Origin: Cedecea lapagei
GTDB taxonomy: Bacteria; Pseudomonadota; Gammaproteobacteria; Enterobacterales; Enterobacteriaceae
NCBI RefSeq assembly: GCF_900635955.1
Contig: NZ_LR134201.1
Location: 2,604,001 to 2,668,000, forward strand
DNA: 64,000 nucleotides
Reading direction: 5' to 3'
Part shown: positions 34,325 through 42,721 of the stretch, one piece after another
Layout: each line of letters opens with the position of its first letter
Numbering within the stretch: position 1 is the first letter of the stretch
Notes under the pieces: generated by a model
Databases searched by the model: none
What the model was told of the DNA's origin: nothing
The model's input: the letters and a program-made list of their open reading frames with translations, nothing else
Translations under genes and position numbers: made by a program

Positions 34325-35155
34325 GTGGCGCGGATAAATAAAATCTCTATCACGCTATGTGCTCTGCTATTTTCTTTGCCCTATACACCTTTGACGCAGG
34401 CGTCTGAGCACGTCCGCCATCCCGTTGCGCAGAAAAGTCATCCGACGAAAACCGCCAGTAAAAGCAGCAAGGGCAAAGAGAAAGCAAAGGTCAGCACAGC
34501 CTCCACAAAGAAGTCCGGTAAAAAAGAAGCCTCACCGGCAAAAGCCAAAGTTGCAAAACACAACGCCTCCGGCAAAAGCAGCACCCTCGCTAAAACCAGC
34601 AGCAAAAAAACCACCCACAAGTTAGCCGCACAGCCAGCCGCCGCCACCTACACTGAAAAATGCACCCACCGTAAAGGGCATAAAAAGCAGTGCGTGAAGG
34701 TTAAGTCTGAAAAGAACCTGACCATCGCCCAGGCGCACAAAGTCAGAGTGCAGAAAGCGCAAAAAACGGCGATGAACAAGCTGATGGGGCAAATTGGTAA
34801 ACCGTACCGCTGGGGTGGCACCTCTCCACGTACCGGTTTCGACTGCAGCGGGCTGATTTATTACGCCTACAAGGATCTAGTGAATATCCGTATCCCTCGC
34901 ACTGCCAACGAGATGTATCACCTGCGTGATGCCTCTTCCGTCGATCGCAGTGAACTGGAAAGTGGCGATCTGGTCTTCTTCCGCACCCAGGGACGCGGAA
35001 CCGCGGACCACGTTGGTGTCTATGTCGGCAACGGCAAATTTATTCAGTCACCGCGCAGCGGGCGCGATATTCAGATCACCTCCCTGAGCGAAGATTACTG
35101 GCAGCGTCACTATGTGGGTGCTCGCCGGGTGATGACGCCCAAAACCATTCGCTGA
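34325..35155 (+). CDS. mepH: Murein DD-endopeptidase MepH (NlpC/P60)
   Basis: Periplasmic D,D-endopeptidase cutting meso-DAP-D-Ala crosslinks to allow cell-wall growth. GTG start (MARINKISITLCA) as in E. coli, then a signal peptide to about residue 26. A Lys/Ala/Ser-rich linker (about 30-115) may bind the wall. The NlpC/P60 domain is C-terminal: catalytic Cys in TGFDCSGLIYY, His in TADHVGVYVGNG, and the polar residue in QSPRSGRDI. 276 residues. Confidence 0.95.
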   Translation: MARINKISITLCALLFSLPYTPLTQASEHVRHPVAQKSHPTKTASKSSKGKEKAKVSTASTKKSGKKEASPAKAKVAKHNASGKSSTLAKTSSKKTTHKLAAQPAAATYTEKCTHRKGHKKQCVKVKSEKNLTIAQAHKVRVQKAQKTAMNKLMGQIGKPYRWGGTSPRTGFDCSGLIYYAYKDLVNIRIPRTANEMYHLRDASSVDRSELESGDLVFFRTQGRGTADHVGVYVGNGKFIQSPRSGRDIQITSLSEDYWQRHYVGARRVMTPKTIR

Positions 35156-35197
35156 TAGCGACCGGCCCTTTGCGGGCACGCGAGCTGAAGCAAAGTT

Positions 35198-35225
35198 AAC
35201 GGCCCGGATTCGGGCCGTTTCTTTT
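35198..35225 (+). terminator. mepH terminator
   Basis: AACGGCCCG-GATT-CGGGCCGTT followed by TCTTTT. Confidence 0.8.
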
Positions 35226-35311
35226 CCCTTTTTCGCTCCCCTGTAATTTGATAACCTTATAACCACACAAAATGTAGTTATATTGTGAATCAAATAATAA
35301 GGAGTGAAGCC

Positions 35312-35894
35312 ATGTCGTTCGAACTACCCGCCCTGCCCTATGCTAAAGACGCGCTGGCCCCGCATATCTCAGCAGAAACCCTCGAGTATCACTACGGCAA
35401 ACACCACCAGGCCTACGTCACCAATCTGAATAACCTTATCAAAGGAAGCCCGTTTGAAGGGAAAACGCTGGAGGCAATCGTGAAGGAGTCTGACGGCGGC
35501 ATTTTCAATAACGCCGCGCAGGTCTGGAACCATACCTTCTACTGGCACTGTCTGGCACCCAATGCCGGTGGAGAACCGACCGGTGAAGTGTTAACCGCCC
35601 TTAACAACGCCTTCGGCAGCGTAGAAGCATTTAAAAAAACAGTTCACCGAAGCGGCGATCAAAAACTTCGGCTCCGGCTGGACCTGGCTTGTGAAGAACG
35701 GCGACGGCAGCCTGGCTATCGTCTCTACGTCTAACGCCTGCACCCCGCTGACGAGCGCGGCCAAACCGCTGCTGACCGTAGATGTGTGGGAACATGCTTA
35801 CTATATCGATTACCGCAACGCGCGCCCGGTTTATCTGGATCACTTCTGGGCGCTGGTAAACTGGAATTTTGTTGCGCAAAACCTGGCGGGCTGA
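35312..35894 (+). pseudogene. sodB: Iron superoxide dismutase SodB, frameshifted in a 7-A run
   Basis: Converts superoxide to oxygen and peroxide with iron. ATG (MSFELPALPYAKDALAPH) has AAGGAG upstream. The first about 110 residues are normal, including the iron-ligand histidines in LEYHYGKHHQ and WNHTFYWHC. At the A-run 35633-35639 an extra base shifts the frame; the expected sequence (QFTEAAIKNFGSGWTWLVKN) continues in the +1 frame through DVWEHAYYIDYRN, with the Asp and His ligands, to a stop at 35894. Total length fits the family (193 residues) if one A is removed. Two glycines near the end are Cys and Val here (NACTPL, RPVYL). A sequencing error or a recent mutation are both possible. 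Confidence 0.9.
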
Positions 35895-35920
35895 TCTGCA
35901 GGGCTCTTTTTGCCTGTGTT

Positions 35921-35946
35921 AAGGGCCGCTTTTTGCGGCCCTTATT
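35921..35946. terminator. Hairpin between sodB and ynhF
   Basis: AAGGGCCGC-TTTTT-GCGGCCCTT, a perfect 9-bp stem between convergent genes. T-runs are poor, so the hairpin may mainly protect 3' ends. Confidence 0.6.
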
Positions 35947-35949
35947 GAA

Positions 35950-36039
35950 TCAATGCATTACGGCTGTTAACGCACCGGCAACAATCAGGCCCAGTACGAT
36001 AACCGTGGTCACCACGGAAAATTTCAGATCGGTACTCAT
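35950..36039 (-). CDS. ynhF: Small stress-associated membrane protein YnhF
   Basis: 29-residue protein starting MSTDLKFSVVTT, followed by a single hydrophobic helix (VIVLGLIVAGALTAV) and ending MH. E. coli YnhF also has 29 residues, begins MSTDLKFS and lies at the same place near purR. An AGGAG ribosome site lies 7 bases before the ATG. E. coli YnhF is a membrane protein that retains its formyl-Met; its function is not settled. The neighbouring ydhP of E. coli is missing. Confidence 0.9.
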   Translation of the reverse strand: MSTDLKFSVVTTVIVLGLIVAGALTAVMH

Positions 36040-36271
36040 CGTAAGCTCCTTTTATTTCCCTACAAAGTGTAAGTGGGATGATTTTCCCACAATTAACGAT
36101 AAAAATCCTGCTGGATTTGCACAGATATCGGTTTTTCCTCTTCCACTTTGCGCCGGGATAAGCCAAAATCCTTCGCTAATTTACCGCGTCTCGCCCGGCA
36201 ACGCCCTCCTCCCGCTGTATGTCGCCTCCCCGACAGACCCGCAACCAACGCGTTGCCCAGGGAGTTAGCGA

Positions 36272-36287
36272 AGGCAAACGTTTAACA
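36272..36287. promoter_or_regulatory. PurR operator O1 upstream of purR
   Basis: AGGCAAACGTTTAACA matches the PurR consensus ACGCAAACGTTTTCNT around the central GCAAACGTTT. It lies 45 bases before the purR ATG; E. coli purR is autorepressed through a site in this place. Confidence 0.75.
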
Positions 36288-36331
36288 CATGAGTTATCAG
36301 GAGTTTACGATATGGTCTGGAGTGACATCTA

Positions 36332-37357
36332 ATGGCAACCATCAAGGACGTAGCGAAACGCGCAAACGTTTCCACTACCACTGTGTCACATGTCATTAAC
36401 AAGACCCGGTTTGTGGCGGAAGAGACGCGCAACGCCGTCTGGGCCGCTATCAAAGAGCTGCACTATTCGCCGAGTGCCGTGGCGCGCAGCCTGAAGGTCA
36501 ACCACACCAAATCTATTGGCCTGCTCGCGACCTCCAGCGAAGCACCCTACTTTGCTGAAATTATTGAGTCGGTGGAGAACAGCTGCTTCGCCAAAGGCTA
36601 CACCCTGATCCTCGGCAATGCGCACAACAATTTCGAAAAGCAGCGTGCCTACCTGTCGATGATGGCGCAAAAGCGTGTCGATGGCCTGCTGGTGATGTGC
36701 TCCGAATACCCGGATACCCTGCTCTCCACGCTGGAAGAGTACCGCCATATTCCTATGGTGGTGATGGACTGGGGCGAAGCACGTGCTGACTTTACCGACT
36801 CCGTCGTCGATAACGCCTTCCACGGCGGCTATCTCGCCGGCCGCTACCTGATTGAACGTGGGCATCGCGACATCGGCGCCATCCCAGGCCAGCTGGAGCG
36901 CAACACGGGCGGCGGTCGCCATGCCGGTTTCCTCAAGGCTCTTGAAGAAGCTAACATCAAGGTGCCGGATAACTGGGTAGTTCAGGGCGACTTCGAGCCG
37001 GAATCGGGCTATCGCGCCATGCAGCAGCTGCTTAATCAGCCGCAACGCCCTACCGCTGTCTTCTGCGGCGGCGATATTATGGCGATGGGCGCCATTTGCG
37101 CAGCGGATGAGATGGGGCTGCGCGTGCCGCAGGATATCTCGATTATCGGCTACGATAACGTGCGCAACGCCCGCTACTTCTCCCCGGCGCTGACCACAAT
37201 TCATCAGCCGAAAGAGCGCCTGGGCGAAACGGCCTTTAATATGCTGCTCGATAGAATTATCAACAAACGCGAAGAGTCGCAGACCATCGAAGTTCACCCG
37301 CGCCTCATCGAACGCCGCTCGGTGGCCGACGGTCCTTTCCGCGACTACCGCCGCTAA
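36332..37357 (+). CDS. purR: Purine repressor PurR
   Basis: LacI-family repressor of purine biosynthesis genes, with hypoxanthine or guanine as corepressor. 341 residues as in E. coli. The DNA-binding headpiece reads MATIKDVAKRANVSTTTVSHVINKTRFV with the hinge helix at HYSPSAVARSLKVN. The effector domain includes GLLATSSEAPYFAEI and IIGYDNVRNARYFSPALTT. Its stop overlaps the convergent punR stop by four bases. Confidence 0.97.
   Translation: MATIKDVAKRANVSTTTVSHVINKTRFVAEETRNAVWAAIKELHYSPSAVARSLKVNHTKSIGLLATSSEAPYFAEIIESVENSCFAKGYTLILGNAHNNFEKQRAYLSMMAQKRVDGLLVMCSEYPDTLLSTLEEYRHIPMVVMDWGEARADFTDSVVDNAFHGGYLAGRYLIERGHRDIGAIPGQLERNTGGGRHAGFLKALEEANIKVPDNWVVQGDFEPESGYRAMQQLLNQPQRPTAVFCGGDIMAMGAICAADEMGLRVPQDISIIGYDNVRNARYFSPALTTIHQPKERLGETAFNMLLDRIINKREESQTIEVHPRLIERRSVADGPFRDYRR
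36360..36375. promoter_or_regulatory. PurR operator O2 inside the purR coding start
   Basis: GCGCAAACGTTTCCAC shares GCAAACGTTTC with the consensus and lies in codons 10-15 of purR. E. coli purR likewise has a second operator in its coding sequence. Confidence 0.75.
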
Positions 37358-38292
37358 GCCTCTTCAGGGGCTGGGGATTTTTTTCCTGGCTCCTGCAGCC
37401 ACTCCTGATTCATCGTCTCACTGTCTCCTAAATAGTCCAGCAGCCAGCTCAGCGCGGGCGAAGCATCATCCTGCCGCCACGTCAGGCAACAGGCCGCATC
37501 CGGAAACGGGTTCTCCAGCTTAAGCGCTTTCCAGTCCCCGCGATCGAGCCAGGGTTTCGCTATGTGCGCCGGCACCATGCCGATGCATAATCCTGCCGTC
37601 AGGCAATCCGCACCCGACGCCCAGTCCGGCACCACCACACGGCGCTGGTTGTCCAGAAGCCACGTAATACGCTTGGGCAACGAGCGAGACGTATCCTCCA
37701 GCACCAGCGACGGCCATGGCCGAATGTCGTCATCAAGGATAATATCCTGCTGTTGCGCAAGTGGATGATCTGCCGATACCACGCAGCGCCAGCTTAGCGC
37801 CCCCATGTCCCGAAAGGCGTAGCGTCCCCCTACCGGAATTGCCTGCGTCGCGCCTATGGCCGCCTCGACTCGCCCGTCCGCCAGCGCGTCCCACACGCCG
37901 TTGAACACCTCCTGAGACACCCTAAGCTCAATGTCCGGAAAGTGACGGTAAAAATCCAGCACCAGCTGGCGGGTTCGCTCGGGCTTCACGATATTGTCTA
38001 CCGCAATGGACAGGTGGCCGCGCCAGCCGTTGGCAATCTGTTGGCACTGCTGACGGGTTGCCATCATTTTTTTGATAACAGACCGCCCTTCTTTGAGAAA
38101 AAAGGCCCCGGCGACGGTCAGCTCAACGTCACGATGACGCCGCACAAACAGAGGCACGGCAAGCCATTCTTCAAGCTGACGCACCGTATAGCTGATGGCA
38201 GAAGGCACGCGATGCAACTCCTGGGCAGCACCGCTAAAGCTGCCGTTGCGCGCCACGGCGTCCACGACTTCCAGTGAATATTCAGACCACAT
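37354..38292 (-). CDS. punR: LysR-family regulator PunR (YdhB)
   Basis: 312-residue LysR-type regulator. ATG beginning MWSEYSLEVVDAVARNGSF was chosen because it matches the E. coli start; a longer in-frame start adds 12 residues lacking family similarity. The helix-turn-helix is NGSFSGAAQELHRVPSAISY. E. coli PunR (AdnB) activates the divergent punC for purine nucleoside export and use. Here too punC is divergent, with about 115 bases between. Confidence 0.93.
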   Translation of the reverse strand: MWSEYSLEVVDAVARNGSFSGAAQELHRVPSAISYTVRQLEEWLAVPLFVRRHRDVELTVAGAFFLKEGRSVIKKMMATRQQCQQIANGWRGHLSIAVDNIVKPERTRQLVLDFYRHFPDIELRVSQEVFNGVWDALADGRVEAAIGATQAIPVGGRYAFRDMGALSWRCVVSADHPLAQQQDIILDDDIRPWPSLVLEDTSRSLPKRITWLLDNQRRVVVPDWASGADCLTAGLCIGMVPAHIAKPWLDRGDWKALKLENPFPDAACCLTWRQDDASPALSWLLDYLGDSETMNQEWLQEPGKKSPAPEEA

Positions 38293-38406
38293 ATTTATGC
38301 CTGCAAAATTTTTGAATGCACTGCGCAAATATTAGCGTTTCACAAGCGGTTTTGCACTCCGTAGACTCCTGCCCCGTTAACCTGCTATCAAAAATAAGAG
38401 TGAAAT

Positions 38407-39609
38407 ATGCAACCATCAAAGGGATTTCTTATCTGGCTCGCGGGACTCAGCGTGCTGGGCTTCCTGGCTACCGACATGTACCTGCCCGCCTTCGCCGCCA
38501 TTCAGCAAGACCTGGGGACTGACGCCTCGGCGGTGAGCGCCAGCCTGAGCCTGTTCCTGGCGGGCTTTGCTTTTGCCCAGCTAATATGGGGGCCGCTCTC
38601 CGATCGCTTCGGGCGTAAACCGATTCTGCTGATTGGCCTGGCGATGTTTGCCGTCGGCTGCATCGGGATGCTTTGGGTACGGGATGCAACCCTGCTTCTG
38701 GTCCTGCGCTTTATTCAGGCCGTGGGGGTTTGTTCCGCCGCAGTCAGCTGGCAGGCGCTGGTGACTGACTATTATCCCGCCAGCCGCGCAGGCCGTATTT
38801 TTGCTACCATCATGCCGCTGGTTGGCCTTTCTCCGGCGCTGGCGCCGCTGCTCGGAAGCTGGCTGCTGAACCATTTTGAGTGGCAGGCTATTTTTGCCGT
38901 GCTGTTCGCCATCGCTTTGCTGCTGATGATCCCGACGCTGCGGCTCAAGCCTCGTACTCAGCACCACGCACAAACTGAAGACAACAAGGTTAGCTTCTTC
39001 TCTTTATTACGCTCCCGCGTTTACGGCGGCAACGTGCTGATCTACGCCGCCTGCTCTGCCAGCTTCTTCGCCTGGCTCACCGGCTCGCCGTTTATCCTTA
39101 ATGAGATGGGCTACAGTTCGGCGGCGATTGGCCTGAGCTACATGCCACAGACGGTCGCCTTTCTGATTGGCGGCTATGGCTGCCGCAGCGCGCTGCAAAA
39201 ATGGAATGGCAAACGGCTGCTGCCGTGGCTGCTCGCGCTGTTCGCCCTGAGCGTCGTGGCTACCTGGAGCGTAGCGGTCAGCGGACACGCCAGCCTGACT
39301 CTGCTGCTGATCCCGTTCTGCGTCATGGCCGCGGCAAACGGTGCTATCTACCCTATCGTGGTTGCCTCGGCCCTGCTGCCGTTCCCTCAGGCCACCGGCA
39401 AAGCTGCGGCGCTGCAAAACACCCTGCAGCTTGGCCTCTGCTTCCTCGCAAGCCTGATGGTTTCCTGGCTGGTGACAACCCCGCTTATCACCACCACCAG
39501 CGTGATGCTGGCGACAATCCTGCTGGCCCTGCTGGGCTACGGTCTTCAGCGCAGCGCCGGTCATGAGGCGAGAAGTCCGGCCCGCAGCGAGCTTTCACGC
39601 GCACAGTAA
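38407..39609 (+). CDS. punC: Purine nucleoside exporter PunC (YdhC, MFS)
   Basis: 400-residue 12-helix MFS transporter of the drug/Bcr-CflA type. Motif A is GPLSDRFGRKPILL between helices 2 and 3; the early TDMYLPAF and the VCSAAVSWQALVTDYYP region fit the DHA1 group. The final residues are basic and cytoplasmic. Regulated by the divergent PunR in E. coli. Placed beside purR, so purine repression and nucleoside efflux genes cluster. Confidence 0.93.
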   Translation: MQPSKGFLIWLAGLSVLGFLATDMYLPAFAAIQQDLGTDASAVSASLSLFLAGFAFAQLIWGPLSDRFGRKPILLIGLAMFAVGCIGMLWVRDATLLLVLRFIQAVGVCSAAVSWQALVTDYYPASRAGRIFATIMPLVGLSPALAPLLGSWLLNHFEWQAIFAVLFAIALLLMIPTLRLKPRTQHHAQTEDNKVSFFSLLRSRVYGGNVLIYAACSASFFAWLTGSPFILNEMGYSSAAIGLSYMPQTVAFLIGGYGCRSALQKWNGKRLLPWLLALFALSVVATWSVAVSGHASLTLLLIPFCVMAAANGAIYPIVVASALLPFPQATGKAAALQNTLQLGLCFLASLMVSWLVTTPLITTTSVMLATILLALLGYGLQRSAGHEARSPARSELSRAQ

Positions 39610-39906
39610 CCAGGGCGATAATGTGAATGTTGTGTGATTAGTCTGCTAACAATATTCCGTTGAACCCTCAATAAAACAGGCTTATAGTAATTGCGGTTCT
39701 ACGATAAGCCTTATCAATTTTATTTTTGCGGGAGCCGGAGCGCTTCCGTTTTTCCATGGATGGCCTTTCAGTAAGGGAGAATCCCTCCTTTCTCTGTTCA
39801 ACGTCGGATATCAGGCACGCGGAATTTTCCGTGAGAGTTCTCACAAGCCGTGAATAGCGTCTACGCTGTTTTAAGGTTCTGATCACAACAAGGTGATGGA
39901 GAAGCT
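39610..39906. other. punC-cfa intergenic region
   Basis: About 300 bases without a supported gene. It should contain the cfa promoters (in E. coli a sigma70 and a sigmaS promoter and a long sRNA-controlled leader). A short stem CGGA/TCCG followed by TTTTT lies near 39736-39755 and may be a weak terminator of punC. Confidence 0.45.
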
Positions 39907-41055
39907 ATGAGTTCATCGTGTATAGAAGAAGTGAGCGTACGAGATAACGAATGGTATCGTATCGCAAATGAAATGTTGAGCCGCGCAGGTATCACGCTTA
40001 ACGGCCCAAATCCTTTTGATATTCAGGTTAAAAACCCGGACTTTTTTAAACGCGTTCTGCAGGAAGGTTCCCTTGGCCTCGGCGAAAGCTATATGGACGG
40101 CTGGTGGGAATGCGAACGGCTGGATATCTTTTTCACCAAAGTCCTCCGCGCCGGGCTGGAAAATCAGCTTCCCCATCATTTCAAAGATACCCTGCGCATC
40201 GCGGCGGCAAAGCTGGTTAACCTGCAGTCGAAGAAACGTGCCTGGATAGTCGGCAAAGAGCATTACGATCTCGGCAATGACCTGTTCAGCCGAATGCTGG
40301 ACAAGCACATGCAGTACTCCTGCGGCTACTGGAAAGAGGCCACCACGCTCAGTGAAGCGCAGGACGCCAAGCTCAAAATGCTCTGCGAAAAACTGCAGCT
40401 CAAGCCCGGCATGAAGCTGCTGGATATCGGCTGCGGCTGGGGCGGGCTGGCCGAATTTGCGGCACGCCACTACGGTGCCTCGGTAGTTGGCGTTACCATC
40501 TCCGCAGAGCAACAAAAAATGGCGCAGGAGCGCTGCAAAGGGCTGGATGTCACCATCCTTTTGCAGGACTACCGCGACCTCAACGAACAATTCGACCGCA
40601 TTGTCTCCGTCGGCATGTTTGAGCACGTTGGGCCAAAAAATTATGCCACCTACTTCGAGGTTGCCGACCGCAATCTCAAACCAGACGGCATTTTCCTGCT
40701 GCACACAATAGGTTCCAAAAAGACCGACAACAATGTCGATCCGTGGATTAACAAATATATTTTCCCTAACGGCTGCCTGCCGTCGGTGCGGCAGATTGCC
40801 GACGCCAGCGAACCTCATTTTGTGATGGAGGACTGGCACAACTTCGGCGCCGACTATGACAAAACGCTGATGGCGTGGCACGAACGTTTTCTCGCCAGCT
40901 GGCCGGAAATCGCCGACAATTACTCTGAACGCTTTAAAAGAATGTTTAGCTACTACCTGAACGCCTGCGCCGGTGCTTTCCGGGCGCGTGATATCCAGCT
41001 TTGGCAGGTAGTCTTCAGCCGCGGCATCGAGCACGGTCTGCGCGTTCCTCGCTAA
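39907..41055 (+). CDS. cfa: Cyclopropane-fatty-acid-phospholipid synthase
   Basis: SAM-dependent enzyme converting cis unsaturated acyl chains of membrane phospholipids into cyclopropane chains in stationary or acid stress. 382 residues as in E. coli. SAM-binding motif LDIGCGWGGLAEFAA; bicarbonate/active-site region HYDLGNDLFSRML, YSCGYWK with the conserved Cys, and VSVGMFEHVGPKNY. Followed by a terminator. Confidence 0.98.
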   Translation: MSSSCIEEVSVRDNEWYRIANEMLSRAGITLNGPNPFDIQVKNPDFFKRVLQEGSLGLGESYMDGWWECERLDIFFTKVLRAGLENQLPHHFKDTLRIAAAKLVNLQSKKRAWIVGKEHYDLGNDLFSRMLDKHMQYSCGYWKEATTLSEAQDAKLKMLCEKLQLKPGMKLLDIGCGWGGLAEFAARHYGASVVGVTISAEQQKMAQERCKGLDVTILLQDYRDLNEQFDRIVSVGMFEHVGPKNYATYFEVADRNLKPDGIFLLHTIGSKKTDNNVDPWINKYIFPNGCLPSVRQIADASEPHFVMEDWHNFGADYDKTLMAWHERFLASWPEIADNYSERFKRMFSYYLNACAGAFRARDIQLWQVVFSRGIEHGLRVPR

Positions 41056-41061
41056 TTCAGG

Positions 41062-41083
41062 CCCGGCGTTTGCCGGGTTTCTT
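41062..41083 (+). terminator. cfa terminator
   Basis: CCCGGC-GTTT-GCCGGG followed by TTTCTT. Confidence 0.75.
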
Positions 41084-41113
41084 CCCTTCTGATTGTCTCT
41101 CCTTGCGCACCTA

Positions 41114-41129
41114 TGTGATTAACCTCACA
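41114..41129. promoter_or_regulatory. Perfect CRP-consensus site upstream of the GH1 gene
   Basis: TGTGATTAACCTCACA fits TGTGA-N6-TCACA at all ten conserved positions. It lies about 160 bases before the GH1 start, giving room for a CRP-activated promoter. Confidence 0.75.
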
Positions 41130-41190
41130 GGTTTTGTCCAGTATCAGCATGGCGGCATGATCTGCTTAACAGATATCGTTTCCCGTCATA

Positions 41191-41202
41191 GAAACCGGTT
41201 TC
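41191..41202. promoter_or_regulatory. LacI-family-type palindrome upstream of the GH1 gene
   Basis: GAAACCGGTTTC is a perfect 12-bp palindrome with the central CG typical of LacI/GalR-family operators. It lies 70 bases downstream of the CRP site and 80 before the GH1 gene. No such regulator is encoded next to it, so it would act in trans. Confidence 0.55.
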
Positions 41203-41281
41203 ATCAATCACAGACAATCATAACATTGACTGGATAAATGATTGCCCGTCGGAGATGACGGGCCTGACCGTGAGGATAACG

Positions 41282-42673
41282 ATGAAATACGCATTTCCTG
41301 AGCATTTCTGGTGGGGCAGCGCCGCTTCCGGCCCACAAACCGAAGGCGAAGCGCTGAATTTTGGCAAGTCTGAAACCATCTGGGATCGATGGTTCGCCGA
41401 GCAGCCTAACCGTTTCCATCACGGCGTCGGGCCGCAAAACACCTCCACGTTCTATCAGCGCTGGAAGCAGGACATCGCCCTGCTGAAAAAGCTCAACCAT
41501 AATACTTTCCGCACCTCAATTTCCTGGGCTCGGCTGATCCCTGACGGCACCGGCGAAATCAACCCGCTGGCGGTGGAGTTCTATAATAAGGTCATCGACG
41601 AGCTGCTAGCCCAGGGCATCAAGCCGTTTATTAACCTTTACCATTTTGATATGCCAATGGTGATGCAGGAAAAAGGGGGCTGGGAAAGCCGTGAGGTGGT
41701 TGACGCTTATGCCGCCTACGCCAATACCTGCTTTGAACTGTTCGGCGACCGCGTAAAGCACTGGTTTACCTTTAACGAGCCGGTTGTTCCGGTTGAGTGC
41801 GGCTACCTTTACGACTACCACTACCCTAACGTGGTGGATTTCAATCGCGCGGTAACCGTCGCCTACCACACCATGCTCGCCCACGCTAAAGCGGTTGAGG
41901 CCTACCACGCGCGTCAAGATGACGGCCAGATTGGCATCATTCTTAACCTGACGCCCTCTTATCCTCGCTCACAAAACCCGGCGGACGTGAAGGCGGCAAA
42001 CCTGGCTGACCTGATGTTTAACCGCAGCTTCCTCGACCCGGCGCTGCGCGGGGAATATCCTGCTGAACTGGTCGCCTTCCTGAAACAGCACGATAAGCTG
42101 CCGATTTGTCAGCCTGAAGATAAAGCCCTGCTCGCCGCAGGCGTTGTAGATCTGCTCGGCGTCAACTACTACCAGCCACGCCGTATCAAATGCCGCGATA
42201 CGCTCGTCAACCCGGAAAGCCCGTTTATGCCGGAGTGGTTCTTTGAGTCCTACGAGATGCCCGGCCGCAAAATGAACCCTTACCGCGGGTGGGAAATTTA
42301 CGAACGCGGGATCTACGACATCCTGACCAACCTGCGTGAAAACTACGGCAACCCGGCCTGCTACATTTCAGAAAACGGCATGGGCGTGGAAAACGAGCAG
42401 CGTTTTATCAAGGACGGGCAAATAGACGACGGTTACCGCATCGATTTTGTTCGCGACCACCTGAAGTGGCTGCATAAAGGCATCAGCGAAGGCAGCAACT
42501 GCCTTGGCTACCATATGTGGACCTTCATTGATAACTGGTCATGGTGCAACGCCTACAAAAACCGCTACGGCTTTGTGTCGCTGGATCTTAATACCCAGCA
42601 GCGCACCATCAAGAAAAGCGGCGAATGGTTTATGAAAACCGCCGCAGAAAACGGGTTTAACGACCAGGATTAA
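41282..42673 (+). CDS. Glycoside hydrolase family 1, probable 6-phospho-beta-glucosidase
   Basis: 463-residue (beta/alpha)8 GH1 enzyme. Acid/base Glu lies in WFTFNEPVVPVE near residue 170, and the nucleophile Glu in CYISENGMGVENE. The C-terminal WSWCNAYKNRYGFVSLD resembles the phosphate-binding loop region of GH1 6-phospho-glycosidases rather than the EWxxGY of plain beta-glucosidases, so a phosphorylated substrate delivered by a PTS is favoured. ATG is preceded by GTGAGG. No PTS gene adjoins it. It is inserted between cfa and ribE relative to E. coli and has its own CRP-type control. Exact substrate is unknown. Confidence 0.85.
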   Translation: MKYAFPEHFWWGSAASGPQTEGEALNFGKSETIWDRWFAEQPNRFHHGVGPQNTSTFYQRWKQDIALLKKLNHNTFRTSISWARLIPDGTGEINPLAVEFYNKVIDELLAQGIKPFINLYHFDMPMVMQEKGGWESREVVDAYAAYANTCFELFGDRVKHWFTFNEPVVPVECGYLYDYHYPNVVDFNRAVTVAYHTMLAHAKAVEAYHARQDDGQIGIILNLTPSYPRSQNPADVKAANLADLMFNRSFLDPALRGEYPAELVAFLKQHDKLPICQPEDKALLAAGVVDLLGVNYYQPRRIKCRDTLVNPESPFMPEWFFESYEMPGRKMNPYRGWEIYERGIYDILTNLRENYGNPACYISENGMGVENEQRFIKDGQIDDGYRIDFVRDHLKWLHKGISEGSNCLGYHMWTFIDNWSWCNAYKNRYGFVSLDLNTQQRTIKKSGEWFMKTAAENGFNDQD

Positions 42674-42683
42674 TCAACAGAAT

Positions 42684-42705
42684 GGGGCCAAATGGCCCCC
42701 TCTTT
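42684..42705 (+). terminator. GH1 gene terminator
   Basis: GGGGCC-AAAT-GGCCCC followed by CTCTTTT, between convergent GH1 and ribE genes. Confidence 0.75.
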
Positions 42706-42721
42706 TATGGCTGGAAAACAG

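Noticed and set aside
39913..41034. Minus-strand frame opposite cfa
   Set aside because: cfa is complete and conserved on the plus strand; the opposite frame has no family features.
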